In this document: piece by piece, positions 1 to 7,786 of the stretch | Layout of the letters: each line of letters begins with the position of its first letter | Position numbering within the stretch: the first letter of the stretch is position 1 | Source of the DNA: Neobacillus bataviensis | GTDB lineage: Bacteria > Bacillota > Bacilli > Bacillales_B > DSM-18226 | DNA: 64,000 bases | Direction: 5' to 3' | NCBI RefSeq assembly: GCF_019969725.1 | Contig: NZ_JAHXYW010000001.1 | Coordinates: 868,001 to 932,000 of the forward strand | Translations under genes and position numbers: made by a program | The notes under the pieces: model-generated | Databases searched by the model: none | What the model was told of the DNA's origin: nothing | Seen by the model: only the letters and a program-made list of their open reading frames with translations

Positions 1-25
1 ATCGTTCGAAAAAACTCCAGCGTAA

Positions 26-265
26 TTACCGCTTCCAACCGTTTTCCAAGAGCTTGAACGATTTTCGACAATGATGGGATCGAAAGGGCTTGGAGTCGTT
101 AGAAAAATCTGCGGTAATAACTCGGTCTCTATTAATGATATATATTTGCCTATCTGCATTTACACACCCTCAATCCAAGAAAAAATAAGACTGGCATCAT
201 TTGTTAAAATTATTTTCTCATCTTATCTTACCTTCAAGCAAGAAAAAATGTTATTCCTAAATTGA
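26..265 (+). pseudogene. Possible C-terminal remnant of a type I restriction specificity subunit (HsdS-like)
   Basis: An open frame runs from after a stop at 23-25 to the stop at 263-265 with no good ribosome binding site. Its last ~60 residues resemble the end of an HsdS half: a G-V-V-R turn, an I-x-x-I-x-L-P-I strand, then Y-T-P-S-I-Q-E-K-I and a helix ending K-Q-E-K, like the PSxxEQxxI hinge and terminal helix of that family. No target-recognition domain precedes it and no hsdR or hsdM is visible, so it would be a decayed fragment. The likeness is by eye only. A helix-turn-helix-like frame on the opposite strand overlaps it, so at most one of the two readings is right. Confidence 0.35.
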
Positions 266-323
266 TAATATCTTTATTTTTAATACCTCACCCATTACAC
301 TGATACATAAGGGGTGATAACAT

Positions 324-875
324 TTGGATTTTCCCACTTTAGGAACGAAAAGACTGAAATTAATTGAAATAACACATAAGCATATGGATAGGATTTATGA
401 AATTTTATCATTAGAAGAAGTTACGAGATTTTATGGGACCGACCCCTTCATTTTACAGGCGGAAGCTACACGATTAATTGACATGTTCCAGAAAAACTTT
501 CATGAAAAGCGCGGGATCCGTTGGGGAATCAAACTGAAGGAAAATCAAAGGATTATTGGTACAATCGGTTTAAATGTCCTGAATTTGAAAAATAAACGCG
601 CCGAAATCGGCTATGAATTGCATCCAGCCTTTTGGAAAAAAGGGTATGCCTTCGAGGCAATTAATGAGGTACTAAGATTTTCATTTGGCCAGTTGGACTT
701 ATATCGAATCGGGGCCGTTGTATATCCAGAAAATGAGGCATCCTTACATCTCCTAAGAAAAATCGGCTTTACGAATGAAGGGTTGCTGCGGGGCTACATT
801 AGACAAAATGATCAAAATCATGATACATATGTTTTGTCATTGCTAAAATCAGAATGGACAAAAAGCCAGGAATAA
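324..875 (+). CDS. GNAT-family N-acetyltransferase (RimJ/RimL-like)
   Basis: 183-residue single-domain acetyltransferase. It opens with the T-K-R-L-x-L pattern of ribosomal-protein-alanine N-acetyltransferase relatives. The G-Y-E-L-x-P-x-F-W-x-K-G-Y-A-x-E-A block at about residues 95-112 forms the acetyl-CoA site, and N-E-A-S-L-x-L-L-R-K-I-G-F near 140-152 is the usual late motif. The start is TTG, supported by AAGGGGTGA seven bases upstream. The substrate (protein N-terminus, amino acid or antibiotic) cannot be told from sequence. It is the only confident plus-strand gene and converges on the next small gene with a shared hairpin between them. It lies where mutS/mutL follow cotE in B. subtilis, so it is probably part of a local rearrangement. 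Confidence 0.9.
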   Translation: MDFPTLGTKRLKLIEITHKHMDRIYEILSLEEVTRFYGTDPFILQAEATRLIDMFQKNFHEKRGIRWGIKLKENQRIIGTIGLNVLNLKNKRAEIGYELHPAFWKKGYAFEAINEVLRFSFGQLDLYRIGAVVYPENEASLHLLRKIGFTNEGLLRGYIRQNDQNHDTYVLSLLKSEWTKSQE

Positions 876-888
876 AGGTATCCTGGCT
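864..888. terminator. Bidirectional terminator between convergent genes
   Basis: AGCCAGGA (864-871) pairs with TCCTGGCT (881-888) around a 9-base loop. On the minus strand the stem is followed by TTTTTGT, ending the 66-residue gene. On the plus strand the tail is only moderately T-rich. Confidence 0.75.
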
Positions 889-892
889 CCTC

Positions 893-1093
893 TTATTCTT
901 CGAAATATTCCTTAAATGCTTTTGGATTTTTTACGTCCTCATTATGATAATATGGATTATTTTCGGTTGGGTCCTTCGGGTCAAGATTTGTTTTGATGAC
1001 TAGCATTGGCTCTGATGAACTTTCTGCGATTATTCTGTCATTTAACTGATCAAAATCAGCTATTTTCTTATTTCCGGGCTGTCTTGGTTCCAT
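893..1093 (-). CDS. Small acidic protein of unknown function downstream of cotE
   Basis: 66 residues, soluble, rich in D, E, N and P, ending F-K-E-Y-F-E-E. No membrane segment, cysteine or recognised domain. The start at 1093 is chosen over an upstream in-frame ATG at 1123 because a strong AGGAGGTG lies seven bases before it. A terminator follows the stop, and the cotE terminator precedes the gene, so it seems to be its own small transcription unit. I do not recognise the family. The position beside cotE allows, but does not show, a sporulation link. Confidence 0.7.
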   Translation of the reverse strand: MEPRQPGNKKIADFDQLNDRIIAESSSEPMLVIKTNLDPKDPTENNPYYHNEDVKNPKAFKEYFEE

Positions 1094-1150
1094 TTTTTTG
1101 CACCTCCTAGAATTAAGGTGCATCCTTTTGCTGGAAAAAATTCACGTTTA

Positions 1151-1187
1151 AAAAAGAAAAAAACTAGGAAGTAAAAACCTCCTAGTT
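1151..1187 (-). terminator. cotE terminator
   Basis: Eight-base stem (1162-1169 with 1180-1187), followed on the minus strand by an 11-base T/C run. It lies five bases beyond the cotE stop. Confidence 0.85.
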
Positions 1188-1191
1188 CATG

Positions 1192-1734
1192 TTATTCTTC
1201 TTCCCCGCCGACTAAGAAATCTGGATTTAATTCTTCAAATTCCTCGTCGTCAACATCCGGTCCCCAGTCATCGTCATCACATTTATGGCTTTTAGAGACG
1301 GCAACACAAATTTTTGTTTCGCCAATCACTTCAACAAGGAATTCCCTTTCCACATGTACAATGATGCGATTGCCATTTGGGGAGATGACTGCTTCCGTAC
1401 AATTCGGCTGCTGCAGCACGCGAGCAACAATCTCATTGTCATCCAAGCAGTCATGATCACGGTACTTTAACTTAATGACATCTGTATAAGTAACACGTTC
1501 AGTTACTACTTCTGTTTTGGTGTTATCGTTAAAAGAGTACCAAACGTTGATGTCATACGAGCCGTGTATCTCTACAGTCTTGCCGACTTTCTTCGCGTTG
1601 TATTTATGGTTGATAATCCAACAGCCAAGGATGCTGGTTGGACTGTGTGCCGGGCTTATTGTATGATTGGACTGGGTAAATTTACGTCCTTTCGCTACGA
1701 CGGCTTTTGCAAATATCTCTCTGTAATCTCCCAT
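1192..1734 (-). CDS. cotE: Outer spore coat morphogenetic protein CotE
   Basis: 180 residues, close to the 181 of B. subtilis CotE and alike throughout: [16 protein letters not shown] near the start, [12 protein letters not shown], the [19 protein letters not shown] block and an acidic D/E-rich tail. CotE forms the layer on the forespore on which the outer coat assembles. The start at 1734 follows GAGGAGGG. The longer frame to 1764 has no counterpart in known CotE. It has its own terminator and a sigma-K-like promoter. In B. subtilis mutS-mutL follow this gene; here they do not. Confidence 0.96.
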   Translation of the reverse strand: MGDYREIFAKAVVAKGRKFTQSNHTISPAHSPTSILGCWIINHKYNAKKVGKTVEIHGSYDINVWYSFNDNTKTEVVTERVTYTDVIKLKYRDHDCLDDNEIVARVLQQPNCTEAVISPNGNRIIVHVEREFLVEVIGETKICVAVSKSHKCDDDDWGPDVDDEEFEELNPDFLVGGEEE

Positions 1735-1838
1735 TTCGCGCGAACCCTCCTCATTCAGTTTCAATTCATCCTATGCTAATTTATAGACTAGTGTGATATA
1801 TAATTTTGGAAATACTGGTTAAATGTTTAGATATGATT

Positions 1839-1866
1839 CATTTTATGCGCGTTATATAGGTATGTG
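1839..1866 (-). promoter_or_regulatory. Candidate sigma-K promoter of cotE
   Basis: Minus-strand CAC (1866-1864), a 16-base spacer, then CATAAAATG (1847-1839), against a sigma-K consensus of mAC-N16-CATAnnnTA with one mismatch. About 105 bases before the cotE start. B. subtilis cotE is known to use a sigma-K promoter besides an earlier sigma-E one; no convincing sigma-E site was found here. Confidence 0.5.
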
Positions 1867-1894
1867 CCTTTTTGCCTTGTACTTTAAAAAAAGG

Positions 1895-1935
1895 TAAAAA
1901 AATAGAGCCGGCTTATTATATAAGCCTGGCTCTAT
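1895..1935 (-). terminator. miaB-ricA operon terminator
   Basis: Long stem (ATAGAGCC-GGCTTA with its complement, 1902-1935) followed on the minus strand by a seven-T run. It begins just after the ricA stop. Confidence 0.9.
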
Positions 1936-1938
1936 TGA

Positions 1939-2391
1939 TTAATGATCGTGATCGCAGTCGTCGTGGCCGCCGCATTCGCCGCCATGTTTCATGCTGGCAC
2001 CTGTTTCGCCCATCAATACATTCCCACCAGTGGAAATGATGATTTCGTCAGTTACAGTATTCGAAATGGTTGAAGCAATAATCTGGAGCAATTCATTTAC
2101 ATCCATTTGAGATTGCTTAAAGTCTTGAACAACTGGAATTTCATCCAACTCTTGTTCGATAGATGCAATTTTGTCTTCCACCTTTTTCAATGCTTCTGGT
2201 TTCCCATAATGTTGAAGGTTTACTGCTTGCTTTTGCAAACCTTTAATATCTGAAATTAATGTTTTAACCTTTGGGTTTTCATGAATCTGTGCTTCTGCTC
2301 GTTTAAAAAAGTCCACTTCTTCTGTTTCTGCAATCATGCGTGCTAATTCTGTAGCACGAGCGACGATATCATCTTTAGTATACTTCGCCAC
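1939..2391 (-). CDS. ricA: RicA (YmcA), regulator of biofilm and competence, RicAFT complex
   Basis: 150 residues of the YlbF/YmcA helical family. Strongly like B. subtilis YmcA in E-T-E-E-V-D-F-F-K-R-A-E-A-Q-I and the L-Q-K-Q-A-V-N-L-x-H-Y stretch. With RicF (YlbF) and RicT (YaaT) it forms an iron-sulfur complex that influences RNase Y processing, biofilm formation, competence and sporulation. It starts with GTG one base after the miaB stop, so it is translationally coupled; its ribosome site GAGGTG lies in the end of miaB. The tail carries a C-x-x-x-x-x-C pair in a His/Asp-rich run (about residues 134-150), longer than the B. subtilis end as I recall it. Confidence 0.92.
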   Translation of the reverse strand: MAKYTKDDIVARATELARMIAETEEVDFFKRAEAQIHENPKVKTLISDIKGLQKQAVNLQHYGKPEALKKVEDKIASIEQELDEIPVVQDFKQSQMDVNELLQIIASTISNTVTDEIIISTGGNVLMGETGASMKHGGECGGHDDCDHDH

Positions 2392-2392
2392 C

Positions 2393-3937
2393 TTATTTCA
2401 CCTCTGCTGCTTCTAATTCTTCAACCATTTCTCCGTTTAATGACCATGTTTTGGCTTCTGTAATTTTTACTTTGATGATTTTTCCGATAGCTGTTTTAGG
2501 CGCTACGACGTTCACAAGCTTGTTTCTTGAAGTGTAACCAGCAAGGACATCAGGGTTATTCTTACTTTCGCCTTCGATAAGTACATCAAGAACCTGACCC
2601 TCGTGCTTTTTCATCGCTTCGAGTGAAAGTTCATTTACAAGAGCATTTAAACGCTGTAGACGCGCTTTCTTTACTTCCATTGGAACATTATCCTCCATTT
2701 TGGCAGCAGGAGTTCCTTCCCGTGGAGAGTAAATAAATGTATAGGCTAATTCATAACCAACTTCTTTATAAAGAGACATTGTTTCTTCAAACTGTTCATC
2801 CGTTTCGTTTGGATACCCAACAATAATATCTGTAGTCAAAGCAACATTTGGAATGGCTGCTTTAATCTTTTTAACAAGCTCTAAATATTGCTCTCTTGTG
2901 TATTTACGAGCCATAATTTTTAATACATCTGTTGATCCAGATTGAACTGGTAAATGGATATGATCCATTAAATTTCCGCCCTTAGCAAGAACTTCAATCA
3001 AGCGATCATCAAAATCACGTGGATGGCTCGTCGTAAAACGAATTCTTGGAATATCAATCTTACGCAATTCATCCATCAAGTCGCCTAAACCATAGTTCAT
3101 ACCATCTAAATCTTTACCATAAGCATTTACGTTTTGACCAAGTAAGGTAACTTCCTGGTAGCCTTGTGCTGCCAGATGGCGCACCTCTTGGATAATTTCC
3201 TCTGGACGACGGCTTCTTTCTTTACCACGTGTATACGGAACAATGCAATACGTACAGAATTTATCACAACCGTACATAATGTTAACCCATGCTTTGATAT
3301 TTCCGCGGCGGACTTTTGGAAGGTTTTCAATAACGTCTCCTTCCTTAGACCATACTTCAATTACCATTTCCTTTGACATATACGCTTCATGCAAAATATT
3401 TGGTAAGCGGTGAATATTGTGAGTTCCAAAAATCATGTCAACTTGTTGATACGTTTTCAAGATCTTATTAACTACAGATTCCTCTTGAGACATACATCCG
3501 CATACACCTAGTAGTAAGTCTGGCTTTTCCATTTTCAATGCTTTTAAGTGGCCAAGTTCGCCAAATACTTTGTTTTCCGCATTTTCACGAATAGCACAAG
3601 TATTTAGAAGGATAACATTTGCATCCTCTGTGTTGTCAGTTGGTTCATAGCCTAATGCTAAAAAGATTCCGGCCATAACTTCTGTATCATGCTCGTTCAT
3701 TTGGCAGCCATATGTCCTAATATAGAACTTTCTGCCTTCACCCATTCCTTTGAATTCCTCAGGAATAGAAAAATCATTATGATATTTAACTTCTTCTTTA
3801 CCACGCTTTTTTGCATCTTTTAAAGAAGGTGCGGTAATGACTTGCTCAAAGTATTTGCTGTAGTCCTTGGCGGATTTTTTGTCCGAAGAATTAGCAGCTG
3901 CTACTTGCTGACCTTCTAATCGTTGCTTTTCATTCAT
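2393..3937 (-). CDS. miaB: tRNA-2-methylthio-N6-dimethylallyladenosine synthase MiaB
   Basis: 514 residues, near the 509 of B. subtilis MiaB. It adds the methylthio group to i6A37 in tRNAs that read UNN codons. The N-terminal MTTase domain has the three cluster cysteines (Y-G-C-Q-M-N-E, N-T-C-A-I-R, G-V-C-G-C-M). The radical-SAM motif C-D-K-F-C-T-Y-C lies near residue 225 and a TRAM domain fills the last ~65 residues. The ~65-residue N-terminal extension is usual for Bacillus members. The start follows AAAGGGG. A good sigma-A promoter lies about 110 bases upstream, and ricA is cotranscribed. Confidence 0.97.
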   Translation of the reverse strand: MNEKQRLEGQQVAAANSSDKKSAKDYSKYFEQVITAPSLKDAKKRGKEEVKYHNDFSIPEEFKGMGEGRKFYIRTYGCQMNEHDTEVMAGIFLALGYEPTDNTEDANVILLNTCAIRENAENKVFGELGHLKALKMEKPDLLLGVCGCMSQEESVVNKILKTYQQVDMIFGTHNIHRLPNILHEAYMSKEMVIEVWSKEGDVIENLPKVRRGNIKAWVNIMYGCDKFCTYCIVPYTRGKERSRRPEEIIQEVRHLAAQGYQEVTLLGQNVNAYGKDLDGMNYGLGDLMDELRKIDIPRIRFTTSHPRDFDDRLIEVLAKGGNLMDHIHLPVQSGSTDVLKIMARKYTREQYLELVKKIKAAIPNVALTTDIIVGYPNETDEQFEETMSLYKEVGYELAYTFIYSPREGTPAAKMEDNVPMEVKKARLQRLNALVNELSLEAMKKHEGQVLDVLIEGESKNNPDVLAGYTSRNKLVNVVAPKTAIGKIIKVKITEAKTWSLNGEMVEELEAAEVK

Positions 3938-4049
3938 GTATAAAGACCCCTTTCATTTAAAATAAAATACGTCTATAAGATTATTTTTTGTAATTATTTA
4001 CCTGTGCTATAAAGATAGGATGCCGATTGCTCTATCTGCACATTATTAT

Positions 4050-4078
4050 AGTATAAAGGTTTACAAGACTGAAAACAA
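4050..4078 (-). promoter_or_regulatory. Sigma-A promoter of miaB-ricA
   Basis: Minus-strand TTGTTT (4078-4073), 17-base spacer, TATACT (4055-4050). The second box overlaps a further TATAAT-like run. Confidence 0.6.
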
Positions 4079-4197
4079 TAGTAATCCCTGTAAACACGCT
4101 GATATATAGTCAATTATGTATTCAAAATAATGCCGCCAAATAATAATGATAATGGAAGACTGTCATTTTATATGTGACGTTTTTCACTTAATTAATG

Positions 4198-4233
4198 AAA
4201 AAAATCCCGAGAAATACATTTTCCCGGGATTTT
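4198..4233 (-). terminator. korAB terminator
   Basis: Nine-base stem (4201-4209 with 4225-4233), followed on the minus strand by a T-rich tail, just after the korB stop. Confidence 0.85.
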
Positions 4234-4241
4234 CATTATTA

Positions 4242-5108
4242 TTACATAAATTCTGCAACTAATTTATCGAAGTGTGCTTGATCAAGGTTTAATTCTGCAT
4301 CCACTAACGGAGCTTCTGAGTATCCAGTAAGTAATTCTTGATAAGATGGACGCTCTGTGTTTTGGTAAATAAGTCCAGTAACTAAGCCGTTATGCTTCAT
4401 TAATGTCTGCATTGCCATTTCACGGTTTGATGCATCATATCCCTCAACATCACTTAGTTTTGTTAAGTTTTCTTTAAACCAGTCGTAGGTGTTTACTTTA
4501 TTATAGGTTACGCACGGGCTAAATACATTGATTAATGAGAAGCCTTTGTGTTTAATCCCCGCTTCAATTAATGCTGTAAGGTCTTTTAAATCAGTAGAGA
4601 AACTTTGTGCAACAAAGGTTGCTCCTACTGTTAAAGCTAATTCCATAGGTGAAATGGATTGTTCAATTGACCCCATCGGAGTAGATTTTGTTTTAAATCC
4701 AACTGCCGAACGTGGAGATGTTTGTCCTTTTGTTAAGCCATAAATTTGGTTATCCATAACAACGTAGGTAATGTCAATGTTACGGCGAATGGCATGAACG
4801 GTATGAGCCATACCAATTGCATAACCGTCACCGTCACCACCAGAAGCGATAACTGTTAAATCACGATTGGCCATTTTAACACCTTGGGCAATCGGAAGTG
4901 AACGGCCATGGATTCCATGGAAACCGTAAGCATTAATATAACCAGAGATACGGCCTGAACAGCCAATCCCTGAAATGACGGCTAAATTTTCCGGTACTAG
5001 ACCAACATTTGCCGCCGCACGTTGCATTGCAGCCTGTACGGAGAAGTCGCCACAGCCTGGGCACCAGTTCGGTTTAACATCATTTCGAAAGTCTTTAAAA
5101 GTGGCCAT
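4242..5108 (-). CDS. korB: 2-oxoacid:ferredoxin oxidoreductase, beta subunit (KorB-type)
   Basis: 288 residues, the thiamine diphosphate-binding half of a 2-oxoacid:ferredoxin oxidoreductase, probably for 2-oxoglutarate. N-W-C-P-G-C-G-D-F at about 15-23 and G-I-G-C-S-G-R near 47 supply iron-sulfur cysteines. G-G-D-G-D-G-Y-A-I-G near 91 begins the thiamine diphosphate-binding fold, which runs on to D-N-Q-I-Y-G-L-T-K-G-Q. The later F-S-P-C-V-T-Y-N is typical of the family. It starts directly after the korA stop, so the two form one operon and one enzyme. The enzyme joins oxidative decarboxylation to CoA with reduction of ferredoxin; no ferredoxin gene is nearby. Substrate choice is inferred. 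Confidence 0.92.
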   Translation of the reverse strand: MATFKDFRNDVKPNWCPGCGDFSVQAAMQRAAANVGLVPENLAVISGIGCSGRISGYINAYGFHGIHGRSLPIAQGVKMANRDLTVIASGGDGDGYAIGMAHTVHAIRRNIDITYVVMDNQIYGLTKGQTSPRSAVGFKTKSTPMGSIEQSISPMELALTVGATFVAQSFSTDLKDLTALIEAGIKHKGFSLINVFSPCVTYNKVNTYDWFKENLTKLSDVEGYDASNREMAMQTLMKHNGLVTGLIYQNTERPSYQELLTGYSEAPLVDAELNLDQAHFDKLVAEFM

Positions 5109-6845
5109 TTAGAACAACTCCTTACATTTTGAATGAACTTCGTGAGGTAAAAATGGATTTCCATCATATTTTAAGAATTTAGTAATTTTTTCAGCATGAC
5201 CAATATTCATTTTCATGATATTTGCTAACTGTCCAGTTGCATTGTTTTCCACTACAATCACTTTTTTGGCAGAACGAACGAGTGGAAGCACTTCGTCTGA
5301 AGGGAATGGATGAATTAAACGAATTTGAGCATGGTTGACTTTTAATCCATCTTTTTCTAAGCGTCCCATCGCTTCTTCGATCACACCACGTGTTGAGTTA
5401 AAACCAACGATTAACAGATCTGCATCCTCGTGTGGCGCATTTTTATAAACAGGTGTGTTAAAACGAATATTTTCAACCTTACGGAAACGTTTATCCATTT
5501 GAGCATTACGATTTGTTGCAGATTCAGATGGTTTTCCTGTTTCAGCGTGCTCAACCCCAGTAACATGGTGAATACCATTTTTCATACCTGGGATTGTACG
5601 TGGAGAAACACCATCTTCTGTAACTTCATAACGCTTAAAATAACCTTTGTTTTCAATTTCAGGAAGTTCTTCACTTACGAGCTTACCGCGTCTAATTTCT
5701 ACTTTAGAGATATCAAGCGGTTCAACTGTCTGCTTTCCTAATGATAATTGAAGGTCAGATAAAACGATGACTGGGCATTGATATTCTTCTGCAAGATTAA
5801 ACGCTTCTGCAGTATCATAGAACGCCTCTTGAACAGTACTTGGAGCCATAACGATTTTCGGAATTTCACCATGTGTACCATAAATCATTGCCATTAAATC
5901 TGATTGTTCTTGTTTTGTCGGAAGCCCTGTTGATGGACCACCCCGTTGAGTGTCCACAATAACAAGCGGAGTTTCTGTAATACCAGCTAGTCCAATTGCT
6001 TCCATTTTCAATGATAATCCAGGACCTGAAGAAGCAGTAAGAGCACGTACCCCACCGTAGCTTGCTCCAATTGTCATGGTAGCAGCTGCGATTTCATCTT
6101 CTGTCTGGATAACTGTACCGCCCACAGCAGGTAATTTCTTAATTAAATATTCCATGATATCTGATGCAGGTGTAATTGGATATGCAGCCATGAAACGGCA
6201 TCCAGCAGCCATCGCGCCTAATGCAATCGCATCATTTCCAATCATAAACATACGGTGTTTGCCATCTGCTTTTTCTAGTACCATTGTTGGGACATTTGCA
6301 TCCATTTTTTCTTTCATATAATCAAAGCCCGCTTTAATGGCATCCATGTTTTTCGCAACAACTTGATCGCCTTTTTTGCCAAAAATCTCACGAACTACTA
6401 CTTCAAATACATGAATATCTAGGTCTAATACTGCAGATGTTGCACCAATTGCAACCATGTTCTTCATTAAAGAAGTCCCTAGCTGAGTAGCAATCTCAGT
6501 GAATGGAACCGCATACAGAGATGCTTCTGTATCTTCAGGCTTTTTTGGATCAAATTTTGCATCAGCAAGGATTACACCTTTAGTGTGAAGTTCTTTGTAA
6601 TTCAAATCAATTGTTTCTTGGTCAAACGCGACAAGGATATCAAGATCGTCAGAAATGGAACGAACTTCTGTTGTGCTCACGCGAATCTTATTGTTCGTAT
6701 GGCCGCCTTTGATACGAGATGAAAAGTGACGATAACCATACAAGTAATATCCCAGGCGATTCAGTGCGATTGCAAAGATTTCCCCAGTACTTTCAATACC
6801 TTCCCCTTGTTGTCCGCCAACTTTCCACGAAAGTTGATTGATCAT
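5109..6845 (-). CDS. korA: 2-oxoacid:ferredoxin oxidoreductase, alpha subunit with fused gamma domain (KorA-type)
   Basis: 578 residues. Residues ~1-180 are the gamma (CoA-side) domain, with W-K-V-G-G-Q-Q-G-E-G-I near the start and R-I-K-G-G-H-T. Residues ~200-400 are the alpha pyrimidine domain with A-A-Y-P-I-T-P-A-S-D-I-M-E, E-D-E-I-A-A-A-T-M-x-I-G-A-S-Y-G-G and S-S-G-P-G-L-S-L. The last ~120 residues are the transketolase C-terminal-like domain. The gamma-alpha fusion is the two-subunit KorAB layout. ATG follows AAAGGGGTG. In B. subtilis the place between spoVS and miaB is taken by tdh-kbl. The promoter region has a near-consensus cre site, so carbon-catabolite control by CcpA is likely. 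Confidence 0.92.
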   Translation of the reverse strand: MINQLSWKVGGQQGEGIESTGEIFAIALNRLGYYLYGYRHFSSRIKGGHTNNKIRVSTTEVRSISDDLDILVAFDQETIDLNYKELHTKGVILADAKFDPKKPEDTEASLYAVPFTEIATQLGTSLMKNMVAIGATSAVLDLDIHVFEVVVREIFGKKGDQVVAKNMDAIKAGFDYMKEKMDANVPTMVLEKADGKHRMFMIGNDAIALGAMAAGCRFMAAYPITPASDIMEYLIKKLPAVGGTVIQTEDEIAAATMTIGASYGGVRALTASSGPGLSLKMEAIGLAGITETPLVIVDTQRGGPSTGLPTKQEQSDLMAMIYGTHGEIPKIVMAPSTVQEAFYDTAEAFNLAEEYQCPVIVLSDLQLSLGKQTVEPLDISKVEIRRGKLVSEELPEIENKGYFKRYEVTEDGVSPRTIPGMKNGIHHVTGVEHAETGKPSESATNRNAQMDKRFRKVENIRFNTPVYKNAPHEDADLLIVGFNSTRGVIEEAMGRLEKDGLKVNHAQIRLIHPFPSDEVLPLVRSAKKVIVVENNATGQLANIMKMNIGHAEKITKFLKYDGNPFLPHEVHSKCKELF

Positions 6846-6976
6846 GACTTACACCCCTTTGGATATGTAAAAAATAAGTAATTAAACATTAATAGTGTAG
6901 CACTTTTCCGAGTAAATCACTAGAATTTTGTTTATTTAATGCTTTAAAGACTTAAAATCTAGAAAAATGGATACGT

Positions 6977-6990
6977 ACTAAACGCTTTCA
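6977..6990 (-). promoter_or_regulatory. cre site (CcpA operator) at the korA transcription start
   Basis: Minus strand TGAAAGCGTTTAGT matches the cre consensus TGWAARCGYTWNCW at 13 of 14 positions. It begins on the base after the -10 box, so it covers the expected transcription start, where bound CcpA normally represses. Confidence 0.65.
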
Positions 6991-7019
6991 ATTCTAGACC
7001 TATGGACTCAAAATTGCAA
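6991..7019 (-). promoter_or_regulatory. Sigma-A promoter of korAB
   Basis: TTGCAA (7019-7014), 17-base spacer, TAGAAT (6996-6991) on the minus strand, giving a leader of about 140 bases. Confidence 0.65.
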
Positions 7020-7282
7020 CCCTTTCAAGCGAAATATTGTCTAAAATATGTATATTTTTTTATTATTTTAACTTTGATATTTTCTACTACCTTAGTCACA
7101 TGAATAACAACAGTTCAATCCTCTTTTTTTATGCAGTTTTCGATTATATCCACTACTTAAAGTACATTCCAAATGGATATTTCAATCCTTTGTTGACCTA
7201 TATCAGAATAATAATTTTATAATTGTAATAGCAAAGTATCAAAGTAGAAAATTAGTATCCAATTTTGTAAAAAAATAGAAAT

Positions 7283-7313
7283 AAAAAAACCTGCTGGATA
7301 TAACCCAGACAGG
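7283..7313 (-). terminator. spoVS terminator
   Basis: Stem of CCTGTCTGG with CCAGCAGG (one bulge), followed on the minus strand by seven T residues. Confidence 0.85.
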
Positions 7314-7364
7314 CATAGGTAATGGTGCTTCGTTTTCTCCGCGTTTTGTATACTGAACTTCCTT

Positions 7365-7625
7365 TTAACGCGGCTCCACAATTAACTTTATAGCTGTGCG
7401 TTCTTCCCCGTCAATCAAAATATCTGTAAACGCAGGGACACAGATCAAATCAACTCCGCTAGGTGCTACAAATCCTCGAGCAATGGCTACTGCCTTTACG
7501 GCTTGATTTAATGCACCCGCACCAATGGCCTGTATTTCCGCTGCACCTCTTTCACGCAGAACTCCGGCAAGTGCACCAGCTACAGAATTAGGATTAGATT
7601 TTGCTGAAACTTTTAATATTTCCAT
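7365..7625 (-). CDS. spoVS: Stage V sporulation protein S
   Basis: 86 residues, the standard length, with the M-E-I-L-K-V-S-A-K-S-x-P-N-S-V-A-G-A-L-A-G start and a C-terminal I-K-L-I-V-E-P-R. It has an Alba-like fold and, in B. subtilis, affects septum formation and coat assembly during sporulation; the molecular role is not settled. The start follows AAGGGGGAG. It stands alone, with its own terminator and a sigma-H promoter, and the ymdB terminator lies upstream. Confidence 0.97.
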   Translation of the reverse strand: MEILKVSAKSNPNSVAGALAGVLRERGAAEIQAIGAGALNQAVKAVAIARGFVAPSGVDLICVPAFTDILIDGEERTAIKLIVEPR

Positions 7626-7706
7626 TCCTAGCTCCCCCTTGTAAAATCCCGATCCCGCATGAGCAGTTTCATGAACAAATCAGGTATATAGCATTCCACT
7701 GCTACT

Positions 7707-7736
7707 ATATTCAATTTGAAATTGACATATTCCGGC
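7707..7736 (-). promoter_or_regulatory. Sigma-H promoter of spoVS
   Basis: Minus strand GCCGGAATA (7736-7728), 12-base spacer, ATTGAATAT (7715-7707). Against RnAGGAWWW-N11/12-RnnGAATWW only one base differs. spoVS is a known sigma-H gene in B. subtilis. Confidence 0.75.
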
Positions 7737-7753
7737 TTGGACGATAAAAAGGA

Positions 7754-7786
7754 AAATAAAAAGAGCAAATTGGGTAATTTGCTCTT
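7754..7786 (-). terminator. ymdB terminator
   Basis: AAGAGCAAATT pairs with its complement (7761-7786), followed on the minus strand by TTTTTATTTTCC. The stem overlaps the ymdB stop codon. Confidence 0.9.

Larger units (their letters stand above)
3938..4241. other. Intergenic region between korB and miaB
   Basis: Holds the korB terminator (4198-4233) and the miaB promoter (4050-4078). The remaining A/T-rich bases show no coding frame or clear RNA structure. Confidence 0.6.
6846..7364. other. Long control region between spoVS and korA
   Basis: Contains the korA promoter and cre (6977-7019), a second possible extended -10 box (TGCTACACT on the minus strand, -10 at 6899-6894) and the spoVS terminator. 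A 61-codon plus-strand frame at 7037-7222 has no ribosome site and reads as A/T-rich noise. Nothing clear is seen in 7030-7280. Confidence 0.6.

Noticed and set aside
1..84. Minus-strand frame resembling the end of an Xre-type helix-turn-helix (PSLSKIVQALGKRLE)
   Set aside because: Only ~30 codons, stopped just upstream, and overlapping the plus-strand HsdS-like frame. Too short to call; kept as the rival reading of the left edge.
7037..7222. 61-codon plus-strand frame in the korA control region
   Set aside because: A/T-rich, F/Y/I-heavy product, no ribosome site, opposite to all neighbours.
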